NCBI RefSeq assembly: GCF_002732165.1
Contig: NZ_MRZO01000003.1
Coordinates: forward strand, 124,001-188,000
Length of the DNA stretch: 64,000 nucleotides
Origin: Staphylococcus xylosus
Lineage (GTDB): Bacteria > Bacillota > Bacilli > Staphylococcales > Staphylococcaceae
Direction: 5' to 3'
A program made the translations under genes and the position numbers. Numbering within the stretch: position 1 is the first letter of the stretch; each line of letters begins with the position of its first letter. Under the pieces are notes generated by a model, which worked only from the letters and a program-made list of their open reading frames with translations, did not search any database and was not told where the DNA came from. Of the stretch, positions 27,740 to 36,089 are shown piece by piece.

Positions 27740-29092
27740 ATGGCAGACAGATTAAAGAGAGAGTTAAGTAATAGGCATATACAATTAATTGCTATTGGTG
27801 GCGCAATAGGTACAGGTTTGTTCTTAGGAGCTGGTCAGTCTATTAGTTTGGCAGGTCCATCAATTTTACTTACATATATTATTGTAGGATTTGCATTATT
27901 TATGTTTATGCGGGCTATGGGAGAAATGTTGCTTTCAGATACAAAATTCAATTCGTTTGCGGATATAACAAATGAATATGTTGGCCCACTCGCTGGTTTT
28001 ATTACTGGTTGGACTTATTGGTTAACGTGGATTATTTCTGGTATGGCAGAAGTTACAGCGGTAGCTAAATATGTATCATTTTGGTATCCAGAAATTCCAA
28101 ATTGGTTATCGGCATTAGCGTGTATTTTATTACTAATGTCATTCAATTTACTAAGTACAAGATTGTTTGGAGAGTTAGAATTTTGGTTTGCGATTATTAA
28201 GGTTGTTACTATTATCGCATTGATTATTATAGGTATTGTTATGATTGTAATGGCTTATCAAACACCATTTGGACATGCAAGTGTTTCTAATATTTATAAT
28301 AATGGGGGGATTTTTCCAAATGGTATGTCAGGATTTTTAATGTCATTCCAGATGGCTATTTTTTCTTTCCTAGGTATTGAAATGATTGGTATTACAGCGG
28401 GAGAAACTAAAAATCCCCACAAAACTATTCCACAAGCTATTAATAATGTACCGTTTAGAATTTTAATATTTTATATCGGTGCACTAGCAGTCATTATTTC
28501 TATTATACCTTGGAATCAGTTAGATCCAGACAATAGTCCGTTTGTTAAAGTATTTGCGTTAGTCGGTATCCCATTTGCTGCAGGGATTATTAATTTTGTT
28601 GTGTTAACTGCAGCGGCATCTGCTTGTAATAGTGGTATATTTGCAAATAGTAGAACATTATTTGGATTAGCAGATAGAAAACAAGCGCCACCTAAATTCC
28701 AAGTAACGAATCGTAGAGGCGTACCTGTTACAGCAATATTAGTAACATGTACATTATTGCTCTTTGCAGTATTACTAAATTATTTTATACCTAATGCGAC
28801 AACTGTATTTGTTTATATTAGTACGGTTTCTACAGTATTAAATATATTTATATGGACATTGATTATGATTGCGTATTATAGATATACACGTGCTCGACCT
28901 GATTTACATAAGGGAAGTAAATTCAAAATGCCTGGTGGTAAGATAATGGCGTTATGTATCATTATATTTTTTGCTTTTATTTTTTGTGTATTATTTGTAA
29001 ATCCAGAGACACGAATAGGTGTTATTTTTGCGCCGTTGTGGTTAGTTGTACTTGCAATTATGTATAGACAGTACAAAAAACATGCAGTCTAA
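27740..29092 (+). CDS. Amino acid permease, APC superfamily (AAT type, CycA/AapA-like)
   Basis: The protein has 450 residues and 12 transmembrane helices. Helix 1 holds the family hallmark IQLIAIGGAIGTGLFLGAG, helix 3 GWTYWLTWI, and the cytoplasmic loop GITAGETKNPHKTIPQAIN. It is closest in style to D-serine/D-alanine/glycine transporters, importing small neutral amino acids with protons; exact substrate uncertain. The frame is open from 27704, but the ATG at 27740 gives the standard MADRLKRELS opening and has a ribosome site. A nucleoside hydrolase gene follows 56 bp later, probably cotranscribed. Confidence 0.87.
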   Translation: MADRLKRELSNRHIQLIAIGGAIGTGLFLGAGQSISLAGPSILLTYIIVGFALFMFMRAMGEMLLSDTKFNSFADITNEYVGPLAGFITGWTYWLTWIISGMAEVTAVAKYVSFWYPEIPNWLSALACILLLMSFNLLSTRLFGELEFWFAIIKVVTIIALIIIGIVMIVMAYQTPFGHASVSNIYNNGGIFPNGMSGFLMSFQMAIFSFLGIEMIGITAGETKNPHKTIPQAINNVPFRILIFYIGALAVIISIIPWNQLDPDNSPFVKVFALVGIPFAAGIINFVVLTAAASACNSGIFANSRTLFGLADRKQAPPKFQVTNRRGVPVTAILVTCTLLLFAVLLNYFIPNATTVFVYISTVSTVLNIFIWTLIMIAYYRYTRARPDLHKGSKFKMPGGKIMALCIIIFFAFIFCVLFVNPETRIGVIFAPLWLVVLAIMYRQYKKHAV

Positions 29093-29148
29093 TAACTTTT
29101 AACTTTGAAATATACACGTCATATATTTTTATGATTGGAGTGAAGAAT

Positions 29149-30093
29149 GTGAGTAAAAAAATTATTATGGATTGTGATCCAGGGCATGATGACGCGATTG
29201 CGTTAATATTAGCAGGAGCTAAAAATAGTACGTTAGATATATTAGCTGTAACAACAGTGGCTGGTAATCAATCAGTTGAAAAAAATACGAAAAATGCTTT
29301 GAATGTATTGGAAGTAATGGGAAGAGGAGATATTAGTGTATCTGTTGGTGCTACAAGACCATTGATTAAGCCAGCTTCATTTGCATCACAAATACATGGT
29401 AATAGTGGATTAGATGGTCCGAAATTACCAGAAGTACCTTCGTTAAAACCAACGCAAAGTCATGCCGTTGATGTAATAATTGAAACACTAAAACAGAGTG
29501 ATGAACCTGTAACACTAGTGGCTACAGGCCCTTTGACGAATATTGCAACGGCTTTAATTAAAGAGCCAAGTATCACACAATATATAGATTCTATAACAAT
29601 TATGGGTGGAGGAACCTTTGGAAATTGGACGCCTACTGCAGAATTTAATATTTGGGTTGATGCTGAAGCGGCAAAACGTGTATTTGATTGTGGCGTACCT
29701 ATTAACGTGTTTGGTTTAGATGTAACACATCAAGTGTTGGCGACCGATGCCATCATCAACAGATTTAAAGCTATAGATAATCAAATTGCAAAATTTGTAG
29801 TGGAACTTTTAGAATTCTTTAAATCTACATATAAAACACACTTTAATATGGATGGTGGCCCTATACATGATGCTTGTACTATTTTGTATTTATTAGAACC
29901 CAATTTATTTACCATGCAACACACACATATTGATATCGAATACCAAAGTGCACTTACCTATGGAACGATGGCTGTTGATTTAAATGATATTACAAATAAT
30001 GAAAAAAATGCTTATTTTGCGACTACTGTAGATGTTGAACGCGTATGGATATTAATGGAAGATATACTTAAAAGTTATGGTGATGCCCAATAA
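29149..30093 (+). CDS. Inosine/uridine-preferring nucleoside hydrolase
   Basis: The protein has 314 residues. The calcium-binding signature D-C-D-P-G-H-D-D-A is at residues 8-16, with ATGPLTNIATAL, IMGGG-x-x-x-GN-x-T-x-x-AEFNIWVDAEAA and a late D-A-C aspartate (GGPIHDACTILYLL) completing the site. It hydrolyses ribonucleosides to base plus ribose in the cytoplasm for salvage. The start is GTG at 29149, 8 nt after GGAG; the in-frame upstream ATG lacks a site. A cre site upstream of the preceding permease suggests catabolite control of both. Confidence 0.92.
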   Translation: MSKKIIMDCDPGHDDAIALILAGAKNSTLDILAVTTVAGNQSVEKNTKNALNVLEVMGRGDISVSVGATRPLIKPASFASQIHGNSGLDGPKLPEVPSLKPTQSHAVDVIIETLKQSDEPVTLVATGPLTNIATALIKEPSITQYIDSITIMGGGTFGNWTPTAEFNIWVDAEAAKRVFDCGVPINVFGLDVTHQVLATDAIINRFKAIDNQIAKFVVELLEFFKSTYKTHFNMDGGPIHDACTILYLLEPNLFTMQHTHIDIEYQSALTYGTMAVDLNDITNNEKNAYFATTVDVERVWILMEDILKSYGDAQ

Positions 30094-30331
30094 CTAATTA
30101 GTGAAAATTTAAATGAGAGTTGTATGTACACTGTTTGGTCGTGCTTCAATACCTGTAAAATAATAATTGTACAGTTTTAAGTTATATGTGGAAGCAGAAA
30201 TAAGAAATAGTTTATAGATTTTTACGTCAAACTAAAGTATGAGGTGCTTTTTAAGCGTATTATTAGTTTTTTAGAGCTATAAAAAGTATACTTATGAACT
30301 AATAATAACTATTTAAAAGGTGATTCATTTA

Positions 30332-30916
30332 GTGAAAAATACGTTAAAAACAATTGTACTATTAATCATTATAATCGTTCCATTTATTTTCTTAATGATG
30401 AATATGGATTATATACAAAAAAGTATAAATGAAAATTTTTCAGAAATCAGAAATCAAAATAATACAAATGAGCGCTCGACATCTTATACAGATTTTTTTG
30501 ATCGAAGCAGAGAAACTGAAAATTTCGGTGAATATGAGTTTAGCGGTTTTGATGGGAAGCATTATGGAATAGATTATGATTTGCCTGAAGATACGCCAGT
30601 TAAAACTGCAACAGATGGCAAGGTTACTCGTACGTTTGAGAATGACTTAGGTGGCAAGGTAGTGCAAATAGCTGAAACGAACGGACAGTATCACCAATGG
30701 TATATGCATTTAAACCAATTTAAAGTTAAAGTAGGAGACAATGTACAAGCGGGAGATGTAATTGCACTCTCTGGTAATACGGGGGAACAAACGACCGGAT
30801 CTCATCTTCATTTTCAGAGAATGAATGGTGGGATCGGTAATGATTACGCGGAAGATCCTAAAGATTTTGTTGAAAATTTACCAGATGGTGAGAAAAGTCT
30901 ATACGAACTCAAATAA
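30332..30916 (+). CDS. M23-family peptidoglycan endopeptidase, membrane anchored
   Basis: The protein has 194 residues: a transmembrane helix at about residues 6-24, a linker, then an M23 (LytM/lysostaphin-type) domain. Zinc ligands H77 and D81 (KHYGIDYDLP) and H158-L-H160 (GSHLHFQ) are all present, with catalytic H126 in WYMHLN. It would cut peptide cross-bridges of the wall from the outer membrane face. The start is GTG at 30332; the earlier GTG (30320) falls inside the AAAAGGTGA ribosome site. It is a single-gene unit with its own terminator. Confidence 0.88.
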   Translation: MKNTLKTIVLLIIIIVPFIFLMMNMDYIQKSINENFSEIRNQNNTNERSTSYTDFFDRSRETENFGEYEFSGFDGKHYGIDYDLPEDTPVKTATDGKVTRTFENDLGGKVVQIAETNGQYHQWYMHLNQFKVKVGDNVQAGDVIALSGNTGEQTTGSHLHFQRMNGGIGNDYAEDPKDFVENLPDGEKSLYELK

Positions 30917-30945
30917 CCAAAGCGTTTATTATAACATCATTATAA

Positions 30946-30993
30946 AAAACTACCGTTTACCCTAAAGTGTTGATAGGATAAGCGGTAGTTTTA
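30946..30993. terminator. Bidirectional terminator
   Basis: AAAACTACCG (30946-30955) pairs with CGGTAGTTTT (30983-30992), between convergent genes. Confidence 0.75.
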
Positions 30994-31019
30994 CGTTTGT
31001 TTACGATAATTATGGTTGT

Positions 31020-31373
31020 TTACTGTAGTAACTCTTGAAGCACAATAGCTTGATTATGTTTTTTATCTTTAGCAGCAAATAATAAAATAATATCTTTATC
31101 AGTCTCAGAAACTTTATTTTGCAATTCTTCAAATGCTTGTTTTTGATCAATATTTTCACGGAGTTCCTTCTTGTACTTTTCTTTAAAAGCAGCATATAAC
31201 TTGGTGTCATGGTTAAACCATTTTCTTAATTCGGAAGTTGGCGCCACTTCTTTTATCCAATGATCTAAATGTGCATCGTCTTTGGCTATACCTCTTGGCC
31301 ATACGCGATCTACAAGTATCCTTAAGCCTTCTTGTTGTTTGTCTTCATAAATTCTTTGAATGTATATCGTCAT
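31020..31373 (-). CDS. DUF488 family protein
   Basis: The protein has 117 residues, a single DUF488 domain. Conserved blocks are IYIQRIYE, RILVDRVWPRGIAKDDAHLDHWIKEVAPT, LRKWFNHD and a late LLFAAKDKKHNQA. It is a small cytoplasmic protein of unknown function, present in many bacteria. A GGAGG site precedes the ATG. Confidence 0.88.
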   Translation of the reverse strand: MTIYIQRIYEDKQQEGLRILVDRVWPRGIAKDDAHLDHWIKEVAPTSELRKWFNHDTKLYAAFKEKYKKELRENIDQKQAFEELQNKVSETDKDIILLFAAKDKKHNQAIVLQELLQ

Positions 31374-31509
31374 ATAATAAACCTCCTCAAATGTTTACCT
31401 ATTAGTTTAATCATTACCTTTAAAAATTGAATGAAAAACGTTTACGGATAAATATGTACTTGTTATATAAAAGGGTATATTAATAAAAATGACTATAGGA
31501 GTGACCGTA

Positions 31510-31938
31510 ATGACTAAATTTGATCATATTCAGCCACCTGGCCAGTTTAAATATCGGGATGGCCAAGTTTTGATAAAGAATTATTATGAATTCACTTGTG
31601 ATAATCGAATTTATTTTACAAATACAGCGCATAAAGACCTAGAGGATCAACAATATCAATTTAATATTGAGATTTTATCAGACATAGATAAATATGGATT
31701 GGCATTAGATTTTAATGAAGTTGATAAATTATACCAAAAAGAAATTGAACCATATCTAGATGGTCAGTTGGTAAATGATACGTTACCCGAAATGAATACA
31801 ACTGCTGAAAATATTGCTATATGGATATGGGAACAATTTGAAAAAAATTTACCTAAGAACAACCAATTGCAAAAATTGGAATTTTTTGAAACGGCATCTC
31901 AAGGGCTTGTCCTAACAGCAAGTCTAATGAAGCAATGA
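31510..31938 (+). CDS. PTPS/QueD-fold protein lacking the metal site
   Basis: The protein has 142 residues. The order of segments follows 6-pyruvoyl-tetrahydropterin / 6-carboxytetrahydropterin synthases: a first strand ending IYFTNTAH (H41), a strand QYQFNIEI, GLALDFNEVDKLYQKEI, YLDGQLVND, and NTTAENIAIWIWEQF. Canonical enzymes have H-x-G-H before the second strand and L-D-H later. Here the first reads D-Q-Q (46-48) and the second L-D-G-Q (83-86), and the catalytic Cys loop is missing. It therefore probably cannot bind zinc or act as QueD. The ATG at 31510 follows AGGAG; the frame opens 21 nt earlier. No queuosine genes are adjacent. Confidence 0.65.
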   Translation: MTKFDHIQPPGQFKYRDGQVLIKNYYEFTCDNRIYFTNTAHKDLEDQQYQFNIEILSDIDKYGLALDFNEVDKLYQKEIEPYLDGQLVNDTLPEMNTTAENIAIWIWEQFEKNLPKNNQLQKLEFFETASQGLVLTASLMKQ

Positions 31939-32012
31939 AATTGCAATTTTGTTTTACTAACATTTTCTTTCCTTGCAATAATATCATTAGGAAATATGTG
32001 AATTATATATAG

Positions 32013-32066
32013 AAGTAGGTAGACGAAATCGAATTTAAAAATTGAGATTTCGGTTGCCTACTTTTT
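32013..32066 (+). terminator. Terminator hairpin with GATTTCG core
   Basis: Long imperfect stem: AAGTAGGTAGACGAAATC (32013-32030) with the complementary arm starting at 32046, followed by Ts. Its 3' arm resembles the hairpin at 37132-37181. Confidence 0.78.
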
Positions 32067-32164
32067 ATATTGCAATATTTTAATTGTAGGTGGGTAATTT
32101 TAGTTGCTATCTTGATAAAAAAATTTCTCGAAGATATAAAAATATTTGAGGAAAATACAGAAAC

Positions 32165-32179
32165 AATATTCTGAAAATT
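32165..32179. promoter_or_regulatory. CodY box upstream of PTS IIC
   Basis: AATATTCTGAAAATT matches CodY consensus AATTTTCWGAAAATT at 14 of 15 positions, 49 bp upstream of the next start codon. Confidence 0.7.
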
Positions 32180-32227
32180 AAGAAAATATGATATATTAGT
32201 ATTTATTTCAGCTTAGGGGGAACTTCT

Positions 32228-33271
32228 ATGATTAAAGTAAGTCCAAAACAATTTTTATATAATGTACTATCTGGTGTAGCGATTGCCATAGTAGCAGGGT
32301 TAATACCTAACGCTATTTTAGGAGAATTATTCAAACTTTTCGCTCCTAAGTACCAGGTTTTTCAAACATTATTACAAGTAGTAGAAAGTATTCAATTTAC
32401 TGTACCATTATTAGTTGGTGCACTAATAGCAATGCGGTTCAATTTATCACCTTTAGCAACGGCTGTCGTCGCGAGTTCTGCTTTTGTTGGGAGTGGCGCA
32501 GCGCAATTTAAAGATGGTGCTTGGATGCTTGTAGGTGTTGGAGATCTTATTAACACAATGATCACTGCAGCAATTGCTGTGTTTTTAATATTAGTCGTTG
32601 GTGAAAGATTTGGTAGTTTAACGTTAATTATTCTGCCGACCATTGTCGGTGTGATAGCGAGTTTTATAGGTGTACTTATATTGCCATATGTCCAAATGAT
32701 TACAACTGGTATTGGCAATTTAGTCAATACATTTACAGAATTACAACCAGTATTGATGTCTATGCTTATTGCATTAGTATTTAGTTTTATAATTATTTCA
32801 CCTATATCAACTGTAGCAACTGCATTAGCTATAGGTATTAGCGGTTTAGCTGCTGGGTCTGCTTCACTGGGGATTGTGGCATGTGAAGGTGCATTAGTTG
32901 CAGGTACGTTAAAAATAAATAGAGCTGGTGTGCCTTTAACAATCTTTTTAGGTGGTGTGAAAATGATGATACCTAATATGGTAAGGCATCCTATTATTCT
33001 ATTACCAATTTTCTCTAATGCACTAATCACTGGCTTTGTTGGTGCGCTCATAGGAATTGGTGGAACAAAAGAATCAGCAGGTTTTGGAATCATTGGGCTT
33101 GTTGGGCCAATTAGTGCATTTAGATTTATGGAACATTCAATATTATTAAACTTAATGTATGTATTTATTGCATTTTTTGTAGTTCCGTTCGTAATGGGAT
33201 ATTTGATAAATACGTTTTATATGAAAACATTAAAGCTATATGATAGAGAAATCTTCAAATTCTTGGCGTAA
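32228..33271 (+). CDS. Orphan PTS-type IIC membrane protein (PF13303-like)
   Basis: The protein has 347 residues and 8-10 hydrophobic helices rich in Gly/Ala/Ile, with FTVPLLVGALIAMRF, SSAFVGSGAAQFK and ISPISTVATALAIGISGLAAG. It resembles the EIIC_2 group of PTS-like permeases, which often occur without IIA or IIB partners. No phosphotransfer domain and no neighbouring PTS gene is visible, so whether it is phosphoenolpyruvate-coupled is unclear. A GGGGG site precedes the ATG, and a strong CodY-like box lies just upstream. A second member is at 50202. Confidence 0.75.
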   Translation: MIKVSPKQFLYNVLSGVAIAIVAGLIPNAILGELFKLFAPKYQVFQTLLQVVESIQFTVPLLVGALIAMRFNLSPLATAVVASSAFVGSGAAQFKDGAWMLVGVGDLINTMITAAIAVFLILVVGERFGSLTLIILPTIVGVIASFIGVLILPYVQMITTGIGNLVNTFTELQPVLMSMLIALVFSFIIISPISTVATALAIGISGLAAGSASLGIVACEGALVAGTLKINRAGVPLTIFLGGVKMMIPNMVRHPIILLPIFSNALITGFVGALIGIGGTKESAGFGIIGLVGPISAFRFMEHSILLNLMYVFIAFFVVPFVMGYLINTFYMKTLKLYDREIFKFLA

Positions 33272-33356
33272 AATTATAAATAATGTTTAAAATGTATCGT
33301 TATTTCTGTAATATAATGTAATGTTTTGAATGATGGACAAAAGAAGAAAATATATT

Positions 33357-33385
33357 AAAAAGGCCACAAAACAGTGGTCTTTTTA
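33357..33385 (+). terminator. Terminator after PTS IIC
   Basis: AAAAAGGCCAC pairs with GTGGTCTTTTT around a short loop. Confidence 0.8.
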
Positions 33386-33797
33386 AATTTCAGACAAAAA
33401 AATTTGCAAGTTTTACTCCAAAGTATAATTTTTTTGTCCTTTTATTATTTTACAGTTGTGTAACAAAAAGATTTGCTGTAATAATTCAGACTACGTAAGA
33501 TTATTCGATGATAAAGTTATGAAGCTTAATATAACAGCGCTATACACAATATAATTTGAAAATGATGTAAGAATTATGCATTACAAAACAAAACAGCGAT
33601 GTTTCAATGTTACAAAGTATAGTTTCTTTTGTAACGTTTTGTTATTGAAGTGTAATATAAAAAGGCGAAATATGTGTTATATTATTTGTGGCGAAAAAAT
33701 AAAACATAAAAATTAATCGATTACAGCACATACGATAAATAATTTAACGAAAATATAATTTTACTTAAAAAGATTTTAATTGGAGGATTTTTTAATT
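33386..33797. promoter_or_regulatory. Long leader/promoter region of the IsaA-like gene
   Basis: About 410 bp without an open frame. It is rich in TGTWAH half-sites on both strands, including an inverted pair GTTACAAA (33609-33616) / TTTGTAAC (33628-33635), and contains one perfect WalR box. Confidence 0.5.
33640..33656 (+). promoter_or_regulatory. WalR box
   Basis: TGTTAT-TGAAG-TGTAAT fits the published WalR/YycF direct repeat TGTWAH-N5-TGTWAH exactly. Another half-site TGTAAC starts 10 bp upstream. A -10-like TATATT follows about 20 bp downstream. WalKR controls staphylococcal lytic transglycosylases. Confidence 0.75.
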
Positions 33798-34529
33798 ATG
33801 AAGAAAACAATTTTAGCATCATCATTAGCAGTAGCATTAGGTGTAACAGGATACGCAACAACAGCAGACCACAATCAAGCTCACGCTTCAGAAGAAAATA
33901 TCGACAAAGCGCATTTAGCTGATTTAGCTCAAAACAATCCTGAAGAATTAAACCAAAAACCATTACACGCTGGCGCGTATAACTATAACTTCGTTTTAGG
34001 TGGAAATGAATATACATTCACTTCAAATGGTCAATCTTGGTCATGGAATTACACAGCTGCAGGTGCTCAAAGTGCAACTTCTAACTCAGTACAAGACGTA
34101 ACTACTCAAGCAACTACAAACACTAACGAAACTTCAGCTAGTGAAGTAAGTGCTCAAAAACAATCAAGCAATACTCCAGTAGCAGCAGTTGAAGCGCCTA
34201 AAGCTTCTTCAAACACTCAAACAAGTGCTGCAACTAGAACTTACAAAGTTGCTCAAACATCAGCTGCATCAACTGGTGGGTCAGTTAAAGCTCAATTCTT
34301 AGCTGCTGGTGGTACAGAAGCTATGTGGAATTCAATTGTAATGCCTGAATCAAGTGGTAACCCAAATGCGGTTAACCCAGCTGGTTACAGAGGTTTAGGT
34401 CAAACTAAAGAATCATGGGGAACTGGTTCAGTAGCTAGCCAAACTAAAGGTATGATTAACTACGGTGAAAGCCGTTACGGTTCAATGGAAGCAGCTATGG
34501 CTTTCCGTGCTTCTAATGGATGGTGGTAG
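33798..34529 (+). CDS. isaA: IsaA/SceD-type secreted lytic transglycosylase
   Basis: The protein has 243 residues. The signal peptide (1-30) ends A-H-A|S, followed by the conserved N-terminal segment of IsaA (HLADLAQNN...AGAYNYNF...[14 protein letters not shown]), a Thr/Ser/Ala linker (about 91-160), and a C-terminal transglycosylase domain with catalytic Glu184 ([21 protein letters not shown]). It cleaves peptidoglycan glycan strands outside the cell. The [18 protein letters not shown] opening is nearly that of S. aureus IsaA. The domain deviates from IsaA around the catalytic residue (PESSG versus RESNG). The ATG at 33798 follows TGGAGGA. The WalR box upstream fits its class. SceD is the alternative assignment. 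Confidence 0.85.
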   Translation: MKKTILASSLAVALGVTGYATTADHNQAHASEENIDKAHLADLAQNNPEELNQKPLHAGAYNYNFVLGGNEYTFTSNGQSWSWNYTAAGAQSATSNSVQDVTTQATTNTNETSASEVSAQKQSSNTPVAAVEAPKASSNTQTSAATRTYKVAQTSAASTGGSVKAQFLAAGGTEAMWNSIVMPESSGNPNAVNPAGYRGLGQTKESWGTGSVASQTKGMINYGESRYGSMEAAMAFRASNGWW

Positions 34530-34574
34530 GATCTAAATAACTAAATAGAAATATTTAGTTGTCTTAGATTGAAG

Positions 34575-34604
34575 AACCCGGAACATATATGTTCCGGGTT
34601 TTAT
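34575..34604 (+). terminator. Terminator of the IsaA-like gene
   Basis: A perfect 26-bp palindrome around CATATATG with AACCCGGAA arms (34575-34600), followed by Ts. Confidence 0.85.
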
Positions 34605-34691
34605 TATTTAATTGGATGTTTTTATGTGACTGACATCAGAATCTTATTACACTATGAGATTTTGATGTCAATTTTTTGTTTTATAAGTAGA

Positions 34692-34719
34692 TTGACAAGC
34701 GTGAATATTCTGATAAAAT
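34692..34719 (+). promoter_or_regulatory. SigA promoter of the SAM-riboswitch operon
   Basis: TTGACA at 34692-34697 and TAAAAT at 34714-34719 with 16-bp spacing and an extended TGn just before the -10. Confidence 0.7.
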
Positions 34720-34738
34720 TAATGGTAATTTAATAAAC

Positions 34739-34842
34739 TTATCCAGAGAAGCTGAGGGATTTGGCCTGATGAAGCTTCAGCAACAGACTTTGTTATAAAA
34801 GTACTGTGCTACTTCCAACAAGCAATAATGCTTGAAAGATAG
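34739..34842 (+). ncRNA. SAM-I (S-box) riboswitch aptamer
   Basis: The sequence carries the S-box core in order: TTATC...AGAG, GCTGAGGGAT, GGCC-TGATGAAGC, TTCAGCAAC, a variable P3/P4 segment with GTGCTA-CTTCCAAC, and the closing AAGCAATAATGCTT-GAAAGAT. These match the conserved SAM-I consensus (GAGGGA, GATGAAAC-like, CAGCAAC, GTGCTAATTCCA, GAAAGAT). Binding of S-adenosylmethionine should favour the terminator that follows. It controls the aminotransferase and hydroxyacid dehydrogenase genes. Confidence 0.93.
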
Positions 34843-34853
34843 GTGACATGTGT

Positions 34854-34889
34854 AACTATATGCCACACAAGTCGGCATATAGTTTTTTT
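34854..34889 (+). terminator. Riboswitch expression-platform terminator
   Basis: A perfect 11-bp stem AACTATATGCC / GGCATATAGTT (34854-34864 with 34874-34884) followed by a T-run, just before the ribosome site of the aminotransferase. Confidence 0.88.
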
Positions 34890-34904
34890 AATAGGAGGAT
34901 TTTT

Positions 34905-36062
34905 ATGATAATTTCAGATAGATTGGCACAGATACCAGATAGTTATTTTGCAAGAACAATGGGCCAGAAAGTAGAACATGGTCCATTACCTTTAATTAAT
35001 ATGGCTGTAGGTATTCCTGATGGTGAAACGCCCAAAGGAATTATTGACTGTTTTGCTGATGCGCTACGTCAGCCCGACAATCAAAAGTATGTTGCTTTCC
35101 ATGGTAAAGACTCATTTAAACAAGCAATAGTAGATTTTTATCAAAGACAATTTCAAGTTGAATTAGATAAAGAAGATGAGGTATGTATTTTATATGGTAC
35201 TAAAAATGGTCTTGTAGGTTTACCAACATGCATCGTGAATCCAGGGGAAAATGTGTTGTTACCAGATCCTGGATATACGGATTATAAAGCTGGGGTATTA
35301 CTTGCTGATGCCCGACCACAACCACTCGTTTTAGAACCTCCTTATTATTTGCCTCAGTGGGACAAAATAAGCAAAGAAATATTACTCAATACTCGTTTAG
35401 TTTATTTGACTTATCCAAATAATCCGACAGGTTCAGTTGCTACAAAATCAGTATTTGAGGAAGCGATTGAGCGTTTTAAGGGAACAAAGACAAAAATCGT
35501 TCATGATTTTGCATATAGTGCTTTTGGTTTCGATGCTAAAAATCCTAGCATATTGCAAGCAGAAGGAGCAAAAGACTTAGCATTAGAAATTTTTTCATTA
35601 TCAAAAGGCTACAATATGTCAGGATTTCGAGTGGGTTTTGCAGTAGGAAACAAAGATATTATACAAGCATTAAAAAAATATCAATCACATACACATGCAG
35701 GTATGTTTGGCGCATTGCAAGACGCAGCAACATACGCTTTGAATAATTATGACGCTTTTCTAGAAGAGCAAAATATAACATTTAAACGTCGTAGAGATGA
35801 ATTTGAAGCTAAACTACAACAAGCCGACATACCTTTTGAACCAATGAAAGGTGGCATTTTCTTATGGTTACGTACGCCAAGAAACTTTGATGGGGAAAGT
35901 TTTGTTGATTATTTATTACAAGAACAGTCAATCCTTGTTGCGCCAGGTATACCATTTGGAGAACATGGAAAAGATTATGTGCGTATTTCTTTAGCATTAG
36001 ATGATGAATCATTATTAGAGGCTGCAGAAAGGATACAAGCGCTTAAGCATCTTTATGAATAG
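34905..36062 (+). CDS. PLP-dependent class I/II aminotransferase (SAM-riboswitch controlled)
   Basis: The protein has 385 residues of fold type I. PNNPTG is at 171-176, the cofactor aspartate/tyrosine region at HDFAYSAFGFD, and the Schiff-base lysine K234 in SLSKGYNMSGFRVGF, with the substrate arginine R-I-S-L near the C-terminus. The relatives are LL-DAP and aromatic/branched aminotransferases. The SAM-I riboswitch implies a role in methionine metabolism, for example interconverting methionine and its 2-oxo acid; that is inference. The frame is open from 34848 within the terminator; the ATG at 34905 follows AGGAGG. The dehydrogenase gene follows 27 bp later. Confidence 0.88.
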   Translation: MIISDRLAQIPDSYFARTMGQKVEHGPLPLINMAVGIPDGETPKGIIDCFADALRQPDNQKYVAFHGKDSFKQAIVDFYQRQFQVELDKEDEVCILYGTKNGLVGLPTCIVNPGENVLLPDPGYTDYKAGVLLADARPQPLVLEPPYYLPQWDKISKEILLNTRLVYLTYPNNPTGSVATKSVFEEAIERFKGTKTKIVHDFAYSAFGFDAKNPSILQAEGAKDLALEIFSLSKGYNMSGFRVGFAVGNKDIIQALKKYQSHTHAGMFGALQDAATYALNNYDAFLEEQNITFKRRRDEFEAKLQQADIPFEPMKGGIFLWLRTPRNFDGESFVDYLLQEQSILVAPGIPFGEHGKDYVRISLALDDESLLEAAERIQALKHLYE

Positions 36063-36089
36063 AACAAATCTGATTGGAGTGATTAACTT

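Noticed and set aside
30301..30331. Upstream GTG at 30320 as the start of the M23 peptidase
   Set aside because: It lies inside the ribosome-binding site of the GTG at 30332.
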